Source: Cystobacter fuscus
Lineage (GTDB): Bacteria; Myxococcota; Myxococcia; Myxococcales; Myxococcaceae
Assembly (NCBI RefSeq): GCF_002305875.1
Contig: NZ_CP022098.1
Coordinates: forward strand, 3,596,001 to 3,660,000
Length of the DNA stretch: 64,000 bases
Reading direction: 5' to 3'
This document shows, one piece after another, positions 8,636 through 18,300 of this stretch (position 1 is the stretch's first letter; each line of letters starts with the position of its first letter). Made by a program: the position numbers and the translations under genes. The notes beneath the pieces were generated by a model. It ran no database searches, was not told the DNA's origin, and saw nothing but the letters and a program-made list of their open reading frames with translations.

Positions 8636-11023
8636 TCATCCTATGTTTCCGGGATCCGCCGGTCGAATCACTTCCACGCGGCCCTGACTGCCATTGACCC
8701 GTACCCGGTCGCCCGTGCGCAGGCGCATCGTCGCGTTGCCACAGCCCACCACCGCGGGAATGCCCAGCTCCCGGGCGACGATCGCCGCGTGGGACAACGG
8801 TGCGCCCACGTCCGTCACGATCGCGGCGGCGCGTGGAAACAAGGGCGCCCAGCCGACGTTGGTCACGGTCGTCACGAGGACTTCCCCGGCCTGGAAGGTG
8901 TTTCCCTCCTCGGGTGAGGTCAGCAGCCGTACCGGGCCCTCGACGATGCCGGCCGCTCCCGGAAAGCCGGTGATCGATTCCTGGGCGGGCGTGCTGTCCC
9001 CACGCGCATCGAATACATCGCTCCGTCGCCGGGGATCGGCCGCCCATTGGAAGGGATCGAAGCGGCCGCGGATCAACGTCGGGTAGACCGGCAGGGCCGA
9101 GTACCGGGCATGTGTGGCCCGGCGGGCCGGGACGAACGCGAGCGCCGTGGCATCTCCGCGCAGCAGGGCGAGGAGCTCCTCGTGGTACAGGAAGAAGAGG
9201 GCGTCCCCCTGGCCCGTCAACGTCCCCGCCCGCAGGACGAACGCGCGCAGCACCCAGAAGGCCCGAATTACCTCCGAGCGCGCCGCCTCGCGCGCGTGGG
9301 CCCCCTCGGCGGCCAGGTCCAGCAGTCCGCGTATCTTCGCGGCCCGGCGCGGGTGGTTTCGTTGGAATCGCTCCCAGGCGGCGTCCCGCGCCTCCTTCTG
9401 ACGCGAGAGCAGCGTGTCCACGTCCACGGGGGCCTCGCGCGCCTGGGCGAGCTGCCGGTCGATCCATTCCGGATCCTCGGCGGGGCGGGGGAGGGAGATC
9501 TCGAATTCGTGTGGGCCCCGGTGACCGTATCGCCGGGCATAGGTCTCGCGGTCGAGCTCCCCCCGGCTCAGTCGGGCGAGTGCCACGAGGGGGGCGAGGC
9601 TCGCCAGGGGACTCGCGCCGCTGCTCAGCCCCGACAACAGCGCGGTGGCCTCGGCGTCTCCCACCCACTTGCCCAGCGTGCGCCGCAGCCCGTGGACGGC
9701 TCTTCCACTCCGCCGGCTCCCTGCTTCGAGCATGCGGCAACACTCCTGGTGGTAGGGGAACAGCTCCTGGCCCCACAGCGCGTCCAGCTCCGCGGCACTG
9801 GACGTGGCCTGGATCCGGGCATGGAGCGCCTCGCAGCGCTCGGGGGCGGACGCGACGAACGCGGCCAGCCTGGACTGGTTGGCACGTACGCGTTTGCGGA
9901 GGCGTATCGCGCCGGGGACGAGCTTGCGCAGGAGGCTCCAGCGCGAGATCGGCAGCAGGGGGATCTCCATGCCCTCGGGAAGCCGTCCGAAGGCTTCCTC
10001 GGCCGTCTCGGCGAAGCGTTGTTGGCTCACGCCGAACGTCGCGCCCAGGGTCGCCGCGAGGCTCAGGTTCATGTAGGCGCGGCCGCCGAGATTGCCCATG
10101 GGTGGGTCGTTGCCCATGAAGAGCAGGGGCAGGGTCTCGGCGAGGAAGAGGCGCAGGAGGGACCACGTGCAGGGCGTCATCACATCGGGGACCGCCTCGC
10201 CGAGGTTCGTGCTCGTCCACAGGTAGTCGCCCGTGAGGCTGTCATTCCACTCGCCCGTCGCGGGCTCATGGCCGCGCAGGGTGGTGATCGGCCGGGCCTG
10301 CAGCAGCATGAGCTGGCCTCGGGAGATCGCCCACTCGAGGTCCTGCGGTGAGCCGAATTCCTCCTCGAGCCGCAGGGCGAGCCGCCGGAACTTCCGGGCG
10401 TGGACGCGCAGCTCCGGGGGGCCGGAGTACGTGCCCTTCAGCCGATCGATGGTGAAGGACGACGGTGTCACCTCGCCCGCGACCAGGCGCTCGCCGAGAC
10501 CGCTCACGAAGTTGCCCACCAGCGCCGAGCGGTTGCCCGTTACCGGGTCGGCGGTGAAGAGCACGCCCGAGGTGTCCGCCGCCACCAGGTGCTGGATGAC
10601 GACCGCGACCTCGTGCCCGGTGGCGAGTCCCTGGGCCTGGCTGTACGCCGCGACGCGCTCCGCATGTCGGGAGCGGCGCACGGTCCCGATCGCCCGCCGC
10701 ACGGCGTCATCGTCCCGTACGTCCAGGACCGTCTCGAAGCCTCCGGCGAAGGAGGCCTGCTCCGAGTCCTCGCCGAGCGCCGACGAGCGGACCGCGAACG
10801 CGCGCTCGGGCTGGCCCGCCCGCAGCCGCGCGAGCGCGGTGACGACCTCGTCCCAGGAAGCGGGCCGGAGCGCGTCTCCCTCGAAGGCGCTCGTCAGGAC
10901 GATGAAGCCCGGGGGCACGGGATGGCCCGCCTGATGAAGTCGCGCGAGCACGCGCCCCTTCCCACCCGCCTGGGTGGCCCGCTCGGCGGTGAGATCCTCG
11001 AAGAAGCAGACCGTATTCGTCAT
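8636..11023 (-). CDS. PEP synthase / rifampicin phosphotransferase-like enzyme
   Basis: A 795-residue protein with the three-part plan of phosphohistidine swivel enzymes. The N-terminal ATP-grasp (PPDK_N) domain, about 1-310, has GGKGRVLARL, AVRSSALGEDS, SFAGGFET and SGVLFTADPVTGNR. A divergent helical middle domain covers about 320-690. The C-terminal PEP-utiliser mobile domain has PLSHAAIVARELGIPAVVG, whose His is the phosphorylated residue. The order ATP domain, middle domain, His domain is that of rifampicin phosphotransferase and of short PEP-synthase paralogues; true PEP synthase and PPDK carry a TIM-barrel after the His domain, which is absent. A small-molecule or protein phosphotransferase is likely, with substrate unknown. 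It heads an operon with DUF5995 and diverges from the GH43 lipoprotein gene. Confidence 0.8.
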   Translation of the reverse strand: MTNTVCFFEDLTAERATQAGGKGRVLARLHQAGHPVPPGFIVLTSAFEGDALRPASWDEVVTALARLRAGQPERAFAVRSSALGEDSEQASFAGGFETVLDVRDDDAVRRAIGTVRRSRHAERVAAYSQAQGLATGHEVAVVIQHLVAADTSGVLFTADPVTGNRSALVGNFVSGLGERLVAGEVTPSSFTIDRLKGTYSGPPELRVHARKFRRLALRLEEEFGSPQDLEWAISRGQLMLLQARPITTLRGHEPATGEWNDSLTGDYLWTSTNLGEAVPDVMTPCTWSLLRLFLAETLPLLFMGNDPPMGNLGGRAYMNLSLAATLGATFGVSQQRFAETAEEAFGRLPEGMEIPLLPISRWSLLRKLVPGAIRLRKRVRANQSRLAAFVASAPERCEALHARIQATSSAAELDALWGQELFPYHQECCRMLEAGSRRSGRAVHGLRRTLGKWVGDAEATALLSGLSSGASPLASLAPLVALARLSRGELDRETYARRYGHRGPHEFEISLPRPAEDPEWIDRQLAQAREAPVDVDTLLSRQKEARDAAWERFQRNHPRRAAKIRGLLDLAAEGAHAREAARSEVIRAFWVLRAFVLRAGTLTGQGDALFFLYHEELLALLRGDATALAFVPARRATHARYSALPVYPTLIRGRFDPFQWAADPRRRSDVFDARGDSTPAQESITGFPGAAGIVEGPVRLLTSPEEGNTFQAGEVLVTTVTNVGWAPLFPRAAAIVTDVGAPLSHAAIVARELGIPAVVGCGNATMRLRTGDRVRVNGSQGRVEVIRPADPGNIG

Positions 11024-11063
11024 ATCAAATGATGTAAAACAGGTTTATTCTTCGATTCAAGAA
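11024..11063. promoter_or_regulatory. AT-rich divergent control region with two small palindromes
   Basis: The 62 bases between the divergent starts are markedly AT-rich against this genome. They hold ATCAAATGAT (arms ATCA/TGAT, 11024-11033), right at the start codon of the phosphotransferase gene, and TTCTT-cgattc-AAGAA (11048-11063). A good ribosome site GAGGGAAG (11073-11080) follows for the lipoprotein gene. The palindromes may be operator half-sites; this rests on symmetry and position alone. Confidence 0.3.
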
Positions 11064-11085
11064 GTCAATGCAGAGGGAAGACACC

Positions 11086-12849
11086 ATGCGTCAAAGAATC
11101 CACTGGATATCCCTGTCATGTCTCGCCTTCACGGCGCTCGCCGGCTGCGGGAGCGCGGAGGAGGGGCGCCAAGATTTGCCGATGCAAGGAGAAGTGTCGG
11201 CATTGGCGGATGGCGTCTGCTCCGGCGTCACCTGCGGTGGCCACGGCGTCTGCCAGGATCGATCGGGAAGCGCGGTGTGCGTCTGTGATGAGGGCTTCAC
11301 GGGGACGTCCTGTTCCACGCGCGGCGGGAACTTCTACGCGCGCTCATTGCTCGTCTCGGGCATGGCCGATCCCGACGTCTACAAGGAGCACGACGATCTC
11401 TTCTTCCTCACCGGCACGGGGAATGGGGCGTCGGTGCCCATCTACGAGACCAATGATCTCTCGAGCTTCCGCCTCAAGCTGAGCTACAGCCCGTCCGCGG
11501 CCGATCCGGTCTACGACTACTGCATGATCTGGGCGCCGGACCTCAACAAGGCCAACGGCGTCTATGTCCTGAACTTCTCCGCCCAGCGCGTTCCCAATGG
11601 GGCGGCCTGTCCGGCCTCGGGTCAGGACGTGACGACCTTCACGGCCACGGCGCCCGACCTGAACCTGCGCTTCGGAGTGCCCCAGCCCATCAACCCGAAC
11701 ACGACGTATCCGCGCACTCAAGTCCCGGCCTCCTGCGTGGCGGAGGGGTGCAACCGGACCATCCGCATCGACTCGGCCACCTACAATGATCCCTCGGGCC
11801 GCTGGTTCTTCTATGTCTGGTTCGACCGGGGCAACAACATCTCCTCGTTCAACACCTCCGCCCCCGGCGTCGTCTACAACCACGCGGGCCCCGCGCTCTA
11901 CTCGTTGCCCGCCGAGGAGGAGACCATCAACGAGGCCCCGGAGATCTTCAAGCGCAACGGCCTCTACTACCTGCTCTTGAGCACCGGTTGGTTCAACAGC
12001 CAGTACTCCATGCGCTACATCGTGGGGGACTCGCTCCCCCAGCTTACCCGGGCGCGCGCCCTGCGCCGGCTCTCCATGCCGATGCGCAATGCCGCCGGAG
12101 CGCTCATCCAGACCCACGGCCACAACACCGTGGTCGATCGGCGGGGCGAGTACTTCAACATCTTCCACGTCGGTGCCTTCCAGCCCGCGGGGACCTTCAC
12201 CTCGCGCAGCACCTACAAGCAGCGCCTGGCCTTCAAGCCGGACGGCTCCCTGGCCTCGCTCAACCAGGTCAACGTCCGGTGGACGCGCATGGCCGGGTAC
12301 AGCTACTCGATCGATCTCGTGCTGCGCGATGGGACGGTGGTCGGCCCCTGCCTCGACGTGAACCAGCTCGGGACCTCGAACAAGGTGACCTTCAATGGCG
12401 TGTGCCCGAGCGCCGGCAGCCGCATGGTGAACAAGGGCGACATCGCCGCCTTCCGGCTCTACTACTCGAACAACGGCGTCTGGGGCGCCAACGTCCAGAC
12501 GGCCTATGACGGCGGCGCCGACGACGTCTTCGTGGAGCTGCCCGGCGGGACGACCCCGTTCGTGGACCTGAGCTGGAGCGAGGAGGAGACCGGCGCCCAG
12601 TACTCCATCGACGTGCAGCGGCGGGACACGGGGGCCTGGATTGGCCCCTGCATCGACGTGAACTCCGTCAACCGTGCCCTCGCCTGGAACTACGCCGGGC
12701 GCTGCACCTCGCCGGGCATCGACGTGGCCCCGTCCAACATCAGCGCCTTCCGCGTCTGCTCGGCGGTGGGTGGCGATTGGTCCCGTGCGCGGTGCGGTAC
12801 CACGGCCTATGACGGCAAGCGCATGGACGCGTCCGTCGTGATTCCCTGA
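11086..12849 (+). CDS. Secreted lipoprotein: EGF-like domain, GH43-type five-blade propeller, duplicated C-terminal module
   Basis: The protein is 587 residues from the ATG at 11086, chosen because GAGGGAAG sits just upstream; an ATG at 11068 lacks one. A lipoprotein signal ends in LAGC (Cys21). Residues about 43-75 form a six-cysteine EGF-like domain (CSGVTCGGHGVC...CVCDEGFTGTSC). Then comes a glycoside hydrolase family 43-like domain with the expected acidic residues: MADPDVY (base), DSATYND (modulator) and NEAPEIF (acid), plus GHN near 345. After it stand two copies of a module of about 80 residues, each with YSID, GPC(L/I)DVN and AFR. Likely role: cell-surface binding and cleavage of arabinose- or xylose-containing polysaccharide. 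Enzyme activity is inferred; substrate is unknown. Confidence 0.82.
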   Translation: MRQRIHWISLSCLAFTALAGCGSAEEGRQDLPMQGEVSALADGVCSGVTCGGHGVCQDRSGSAVCVCDEGFTGTSCSTRGGNFYARSLLVSGMADPDVYKEHDDLFFLTGTGNGASVPIYETNDLSSFRLKLSYSPSAADPVYDYCMIWAPDLNKANGVYVLNFSAQRVPNGAACPASGQDVTTFTATAPDLNLRFGVPQPINPNTTYPRTQVPASCVAEGCNRTIRIDSATYNDPSGRWFFYVWFDRGNNISSFNTSAPGVVYNHAGPALYSLPAEEETINEAPEIFKRNGLYYLLLSTGWFNSQYSMRYIVGDSLPQLTRARALRRLSMPMRNAAGALIQTHGHNTVVDRRGEYFNIFHVGAFQPAGTFTSRSTYKQRLAFKPDGSLASLNQVNVRWTRMAGYSYSIDLVLRDGTVVGPCLDVNQLGTSNKVTFNGVCPSAGSRMVNKGDIAAFRLYYSNNGVWGANVQTAYDGGADDVFVELPGGTTPFVDLSWSEEETGAQYSIDVQRRDTGAWIGPCIDVNSVNRALAWNYAGRCTSPGIDVAPSNISAFRVCSAVGGDWSRARCGTTAYDGKRMDASVVIP

Positions 12850-12856
12850 GCGGGCA

Positions 12857-14185
12857 TCAGGCCCAGAGGTTCTGCTCGAGAGAGGCGAGCAGGGACGCGG
12901 CGACCTCGGGAGTGGGCATGCCCGCCTCGGTGACGAGGTCGGCGTCGGGCGGCGTGGCCACCTCCGCGCGCAGGGCCGCCACGGCCGCTTGGCGGGCCTC
13001 GCGCAGGGCGGCGCGCTCGGACTCGGACAGCCGGGTGTGGGCCCAGCGGTCGATGGCCCAGGACAGCTCGGCATGCCGGGTCTCGTCCTCGGCGATGCGC
13101 GCCATGGCGCCGCGCACCTGCTCATCGCGCGCGTGCAGCGCCTGGTGGTGCGCCACGAGCGCCCCATACGTCTCGCGCGTGCAGCCCTCCACGGCGTTGT
13201 CCAGCGCCACCTCGAAGAGGGAGCGCGGCGGCAGTGACTCCACCTGGGGCCTGGGGGGCGTGGCGCCGAAGCGGTGGGCCAGCCGCGTGCTGAGCTGCGT
13301 GTGCATCACTTCCTCCAGCGCGCTCGCCAGCGCCGCGTCCTGGAGGGACTCGTCCGCGCCGTGCAGGGCGAGCTCCTCGCGCAGGCGCAGGAAGGCCTGG
13401 ATGGACGCGGCCTCCAGGTGGGCGGCCGCCGCGAAGTGACGCCCCAGGGCCTCGGCGCAGGCCACGCCGTCCGTGGCGCGCAGCCCGTGGGGCCGCCGTC
13501 CGATGGCGCAGCCGGGGTTGCCCCGCTCGATGATCGCGCTGCTCTCCTCTTTCACGTCCCCGGAGGGGGACACGCTCAAGATGTGGCGTGTCACGTTGCT
13601 GCCGGCTCCGCAGGAGTGGCCCTTGGTGGAGATGACCTGGAAGCCGCCGTCGTCATTGGCCCGCACCGCGCCTCGCTCCAGGTTGTTGCAGCTCAGGTTG
13701 TAGCCCTGGGCGAAGGCGAGCAGGGCGGCCTCCTGGGCCGTGTCGATGGTGCCCAGGAAGCTGCGCAGGCCGTCCAGCGTGTCGATGGCCTTCACGTCGT
13801 CACCCCGCGTCATCGCGAGGAAGTAGTTGGTGCAGGCGTCCATGCCGCAGCTCCGCAGGAAGCCGTTCTCGGAGGTGAGGGCGTCCAGCGCGGATTGACA
13901 CGCCGCGGTCTGGGAGGCGGTCGCGCAGGCGGTGCCCGAGGAGTTCAGCATGTTCGGGCCGCGGGAGGGTTCTCCCGGGGAGAAGTAGGTGTAGACGCTG
14001 CGCAACTGCACGAAATCGGGTGGCGCCGCGGGATTCAGTCCGGTCACCGCGAGGTAGCCATCCTCGCAGGCGGGCGCGGAGTAGTCCGTCAGGTCGACGA
14101 TTCCGCAGCCCGCGAGGACCAGCGGGGAGGCGAGCGAGGCGCGGAGGGTACGAGCGAAGAGGTGGCGCAGCCGGAAGGGTTCCAT
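12857..14185 (-). CDS. Ferritin-like domain lipoprotein
   Basis: 442 residues from the ATG at 14185; upstream in-frame codons are not coding-like. The signal peptide ends in the lipobox VLAGC. The N-terminal half is cysteine-bearing and unassigned. The C-terminal half, from about residue 265, is a ferritin-like four-helix bundle with carboxylate/histidine positions in AHLEAASIQAF, LEEVMHTQ, EGCTRETYGALVAHH and IAEDETRHAELSW. These fit a diiron or rubrerythrin-like site outside the cytoplasm. The role is unknown; metal handling or oxidant defence at the envelope is a guess. It converges on the GH43 lipoprotein gene with 7 bases between. The 225 bases upstream hold only leader sequence. Confidence 0.75.
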   Translation of the reverse strand: MEPFRLRHLFARTLRASLASPLVLAGCGIVDLTDYSAPACEDGYLAVTGLNPAAPPDFVQLRSVYTYFSPGEPSRGPNMLNSSGTACATASQTAACQSALDALTSENGFLRSCGMDACTNYFLAMTRGDDVKAIDTLDGLRSFLGTIDTAQEAALLAFAQGYNLSCNNLERGAVRANDDGGFQVISTKGHSCGAGSNVTRHILSVSPSGDVKEESSAIIERGNPGCAIGRRPHGLRATDGVACAEALGRHFAAAAHLEAASIQAFLRLREELALHGADESLQDAALASALEEVMHTQLSTRLAHRFGATPPRPQVESLPPRSLFEVALDNAVEGCTRETYGALVAHHQALHARDEQVRGAMARIAEDETRHAELSWAIDRWAHTRLSESERAALREARQAAVAALRAEVATPPDADLVTEAGMPTPEVAASLLASLEQNLWA

Positions 14186-14410
14186 GAAGGACTCCTGGGT
14201 TGAAGGGGCGAGGGCTTCCTGAGCAATGGAGATGCCAGGAGGCGCACGACCCGTGTTCCGAGGGGAAGGGCGCTGCGCGCACCCTGGTGGGCTGGGCTCG
14301 GAATTCCGAGGGGCCCTGAACGCGGTGTCCGGTCTTCGCCTCCTGGACATTTCAGGGGGGCGGGCCGCCACGACATCGCTGTCCGACTCCTCAAAAAAGG
14401 TCGATACGGT

Positions 14411-15331
14411 TTAGAACTGCCCAGACAACATCACGCCACCGGGGTTGCCCGTCATCCGCATCGACACGCCCGACTGTGGTGCCGAGCCACCACTGCCACT
14501 GGCGGCGCGGCCGTGCAGCAGCAGGGGCACGCCCACGCCGAAGACGGTGCCCGCCGCGGCGCCCACCAGCACGTCCGTGAAGTAGTGCTTGTCCGCCCCC
14601 ATGCGCATCAGCCCCACCGACGCCGCCGCGGGCACGCCCACCGCCCAGATGAGCCAGTTGTTGCGGTAGCCGCGCATCCCGGACACCGTGCCCGCCGCCG
14701 CCACGAGCGAGAACGCCAGGCTCGTGTGGCCGCTGTAGAAGGAGAGGTTGTTGTCGCTCGGGCTGTGCGTGAGGCCCTTCTGCTCCTCGTCCAGCACGTG
14801 CACGAAGGGTCGCTCGCGGCCCACGGCGAACTTCACCACCTGGTTGGCCAGCGCCGCCACCGCCGCCGTCTCCACGATCGTCATCGCGTCCTCCGCGTAG
14901 TACCGCGCCGACGCTCCGCTCCCGGACGCCAGCAGGTACTGCGCGCCCAGCACCCCCACCGGCAGCACGCCGAAGCCGGCCACGTTGCTCCAGGTGTCCC
15001 ACGTCTTGCGTCCCGCCTCGGTCTTCCCCGCCACGCCCCGGCCCCAGCGGTCCACCCCATTGAGGGTGTCCTGGCCGTCCGGTGAGCGGTCGCACCACCG
15101 GCAGGTGTTCGGGGCGAGTTGACTCTTGAGGAACGCCTCGCTGGTGATCCACAACGCGCCACTCACGCCCGTGATGAGCCCGTCTCGTGTCCAGTTGACG
15201 TCGAGCGCCCGCACCGTGGGTGCGTCCGCCGCCTGGCGCGTCCCTGGAAGGGCGGCATCCGGAACCGGGGAAGAGGCAACCAGGGAAGCGAGTGCTAGAA
15301 AACAGAGGGCAGAGGGCATGGCGGCGAGCAT
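14411..15331 (-). CDS. PAP2-family membrane phosphatase
   Basis: A 306-residue protein with a signal peptide and several hydrophobic segments. The three acid phosphatase/vanadium haloperoxidase motifs are present: KFAVGRERP, FYSGHTSL and RMGADKHYFTD (Arg, His nucleophile and Asp). This family removes phosphate from lipid phosphates such as undecaprenyl pyrophosphate, phosphatidate or phosphatidylglycerophosphate; which one cannot be told. A segment of about 120 residues before the first motif, with a CRWC pair, is lineage-specific. The ATG at 15331 has a GAGGGGGG ribosome site; an ATG at 15319 is possible. It lies 40 bases from the divergent AddB-like gene. Confidence 0.88.
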   Translation of the reverse strand: MLAAMPSALCFLALASLVASSPVPDAALPGTRQAADAPTVRALDVNWTRDGLITGVSGALWITSEAFLKSQLAPNTCRWCDRSPDGQDTLNGVDRWGRGVAGKTEAGRKTWDTWSNVAGFGVLPVGVLGAQYLLASGSGASARYYAEDAMTIVETAAVAALANQVVKFAVGRERPFVHVLDEEQKGLTHSPSDNNLSFYSGHTSLAFSLVAAAGTVSGMRGYRNNWLIWAVGVPAAASVGLMRMGADKHYFTDVLVGAAAGTVFGVGVPLLLHGRAASGSGGSAPQSGVSMRMTGNPGGVMLSGQF

Positions 15332-15371
15332 AAATGCGCCCCCCTCACCGTTCTAGACTCCACTCCCCCGT

Positions 15372-18300
15372 ATGTCCGACCCCCGCCGCACCCTCCAGGT
15401 CTTCCCCGATGCCGCACGCCGTCAAGCCGCCCTGCGCGCGGTCCGGCGGGACTCGGGAGTCGTGCGCGGAGACCTCTTCCTCGACTGGGCGGGGTTCCTC
15501 GACGCGCTTGGTGGAGTGCGCGAGCTGGGCCGACGCCCATGCCCGCCCCTCGCGGCGCGCACCGTGGTGGCCTCGCTCGCGCAAGGCCTGGGCCCCACGC
15601 CCCTGGGCGACTTCGTCCATGAGCCCGCCTTCGCCCGCGCCGCGCTCGAGGTGTTGTTGGATCTCAAGGCCGGGCGGCTGTCCCCTCGTGAGCTGCAGGA
15701 CGCGCTGGAGGTGCTTCCCCCGGAGCGGCGCGACCGCGTCCGGACGATCGCCCTGCTGCACCATGCCTACGAGCGGAAGATGGCGGAGCTGGGCCTCGCC
15801 GATCGTGAGGACGGCGTGCGAGGGGCCCGCGAGGCGCTGGAGCGCGGCGCCTGGCCCGAGTCCTGGGCCGACGTGGGCGAGATCGTGCTGCGCGGTGTCT
15901 ACGATGTCCGGCCCTCGACGCTGGAGCTGCTGCTGGCCCTGGCCGCGGCGTGTGAAGCGCGCCGGGTGGGCCTGCGCGTGGAGACGCCGGTGGGTGGCTC
16001 TCCCGTGGCGGACGCGGCCCTGGCGGCCCTCTTCCGCGCCTTCGAGAACCGCGGCGAGGTGCTCTCCCACGTGGACCTCTTCAAGGCGGACGTCACCTTC
16101 GAGTCCCGTCCGATGGGCGAGCTGGGCCGTCATCTCTTCTCGCCCCGGGCCCCCAAGGACGCGCTCGTGGGCGCGGTGGAGGGCTTGAGCCTGTGGAGCG
16201 CGGCGACGGCGCGAGACGAGGCCCGGCTCATCGCCCGGGACGTGCGCCGCCTCGTGTCGGAGGGCGTGCCTCCGGGAGACATCGCCGTGGCCTGGCGCGA
16301 CTTGAGCCACGAGGCGCATTGGTTGGCCGAGGCCCTGGGTGAGCTGGACGTTCCCGTGCGTCTGCCCTGGGGCGAGCCGCTCGTGCTGACCGGACCCGTG
16401 CGGCTGGCGTTGGATCTGCCCCTGCTGGTGGAGGATGGCTTCCCCGCCGAGCGCGTGGCCGATGTGCTCTCCAGCCGCTACGTGCCCCGGCTCTCCGCGG
16501 GCGCGCCCGAGGCCCCCGCCACGCTCCTGTCGCTCGCGGCCGTGCGAGATGATCGGCTGGGCGCCTCGCGCAACAAGGGCGCATATGACATCCGCCTGGA
16601 CGCCCTGGCCAGGCGGTTGACGCCGCTTCCGGAGCAGGTGCGCCCCAAGGACGAGCGCCGCGCCCACGAGGTCCGGGTGCTGCGCGAGCGGTGTCTGTTG
16701 TTGATCGAGTCCTGCCGTCTCATCCCGGAGCAGGGTCGGGCCTCGGAGCTGCTCACGGCGTGGTGGCAGGTGGTGCGGCGTCTGGGGTTGTTGGACTCGG
16801 AGGGCACGCCGGAGACGCCCTCCGACGAGGGACTGGGCGCGCTCGCGGTGGAGGCCCGGGCGCGGGACGACGCGGCGCGCAGGGCGCTCGTGGCGCGTGT
16901 GCGCGAGCTGGAGCGGATGCTCGCGGCGGTGGGTGGAGGCCCCCGGTTGCGCCGGCGCACCTTTGGCCGTTGGCTCATGGACGCGATGCGCGACGTGCAC
17001 CTGCCGCCCCGGGGCTCGGCGGTGGGGGCCGTGGAGGTGCTGGAGGTGCGCGAGCTGGAGGGCCGCACCTTCGCGCATGTCTTCCTCGGCGGGCTGGCGG
17101 AGGGCCGCTTTCCGGGTCACGAGGTGCCCAACCCGTTGCTCGGAGACTCCGAGCGCCATGCGCTCAACAAGCACCTGGGCCGCGACGTCTTCCGCCTCAC
17201 CGGTGGCGAGTTCGAGGACCGCGCGCCCTGGCGGCTCACCGAGGACCGGCTCCTGTTCGCCAGCGTGCTGGTGGCCGCCGAGCACACGGTGAGTCTGTCT
17301 TTCGCGGTGGCGGGTCCGGGTGGGCAGGAGCAGGCGCCGTCCTCGTTCCTGGAGGAGGTGCGGCGCCTGACGGGAGCCACGTGGCCGCTGCGCTCGCTGC
17401 CGGCCATCGCGCCGCTCGACGAGGCGCTCACCCCGGCGGAGCTGCGCCAGCGCGTGGTGCTGGAGTCGCTCGCGATGGAGCGGTTGCGCGTCTCGGAGCC
17501 GGATCCCGCCCGCGCGGTGCTGCGCGAGCGCTTCTCGCACACGCCCTGGTTCCAGGCGGCCCGGGAGATGATGCAGGTGGAGATCGAGCGCCTGCACTTC
17601 TTCGGGGAAGGGGCCCAGGGCGCGGGTCGCTACACCGGCGCCGTGGGGGCTCCGGACCTGGGCGAGTCGATCCGGGCGGCGTTCCGCTTCGATGCCGAGC
17701 GGCCCCTGTCCGCCTCGTCGATCGCGCGCTTCAGCAACTGTGGCTTCCAGGGCTTCCTGGCGTATGGGCTCAAGGTGCCCGAGCCCGAGCGGCCCGGGGA
17801 GGAGTTCGACAGCCGGGGGCAGGGTGTCTTCTGGCACCGGGTGCTGGAGGAGTTCTTCAAGCGGCTCAAGGAGCGCGAGCTGCTCGGGCGGGGGTTCAAC
17901 GAGCTGCCGGAGGCGCTGTTGGACGCGGTGCTCGACGAGGTGCGGGAGCACTTCGAGAAACACCACTACGTGGGCCACCCCGCGCTGTGGCGCCTGGCGC
18001 GCGAGCGGGCGAAGAACATGGTGCGCCGCGTGCTCCTGGACGAGCGGCGGGGTCTGCCCTTCGAGCGGCTGGAGCCCTCGGGCTTCGAGCTGCGCTTCGG
18101 ACCGAACAATCCGGCGGAGGGGTGGAACGCGGTCACCCTCCAGCTCGGCGAGGACGTCATCCACTTCGAGGGAACCATCGATCGCCTGGACATGGCCGGA
18201 GGCGAGGTGGGCGTCATCGACTACAAGTCCGGCCACCTGTCGCGCTCGGAGCTGCGCAACAAGCTGCTGGAGTCCTCGGACTTCCAGCTCCCGTTGTACC

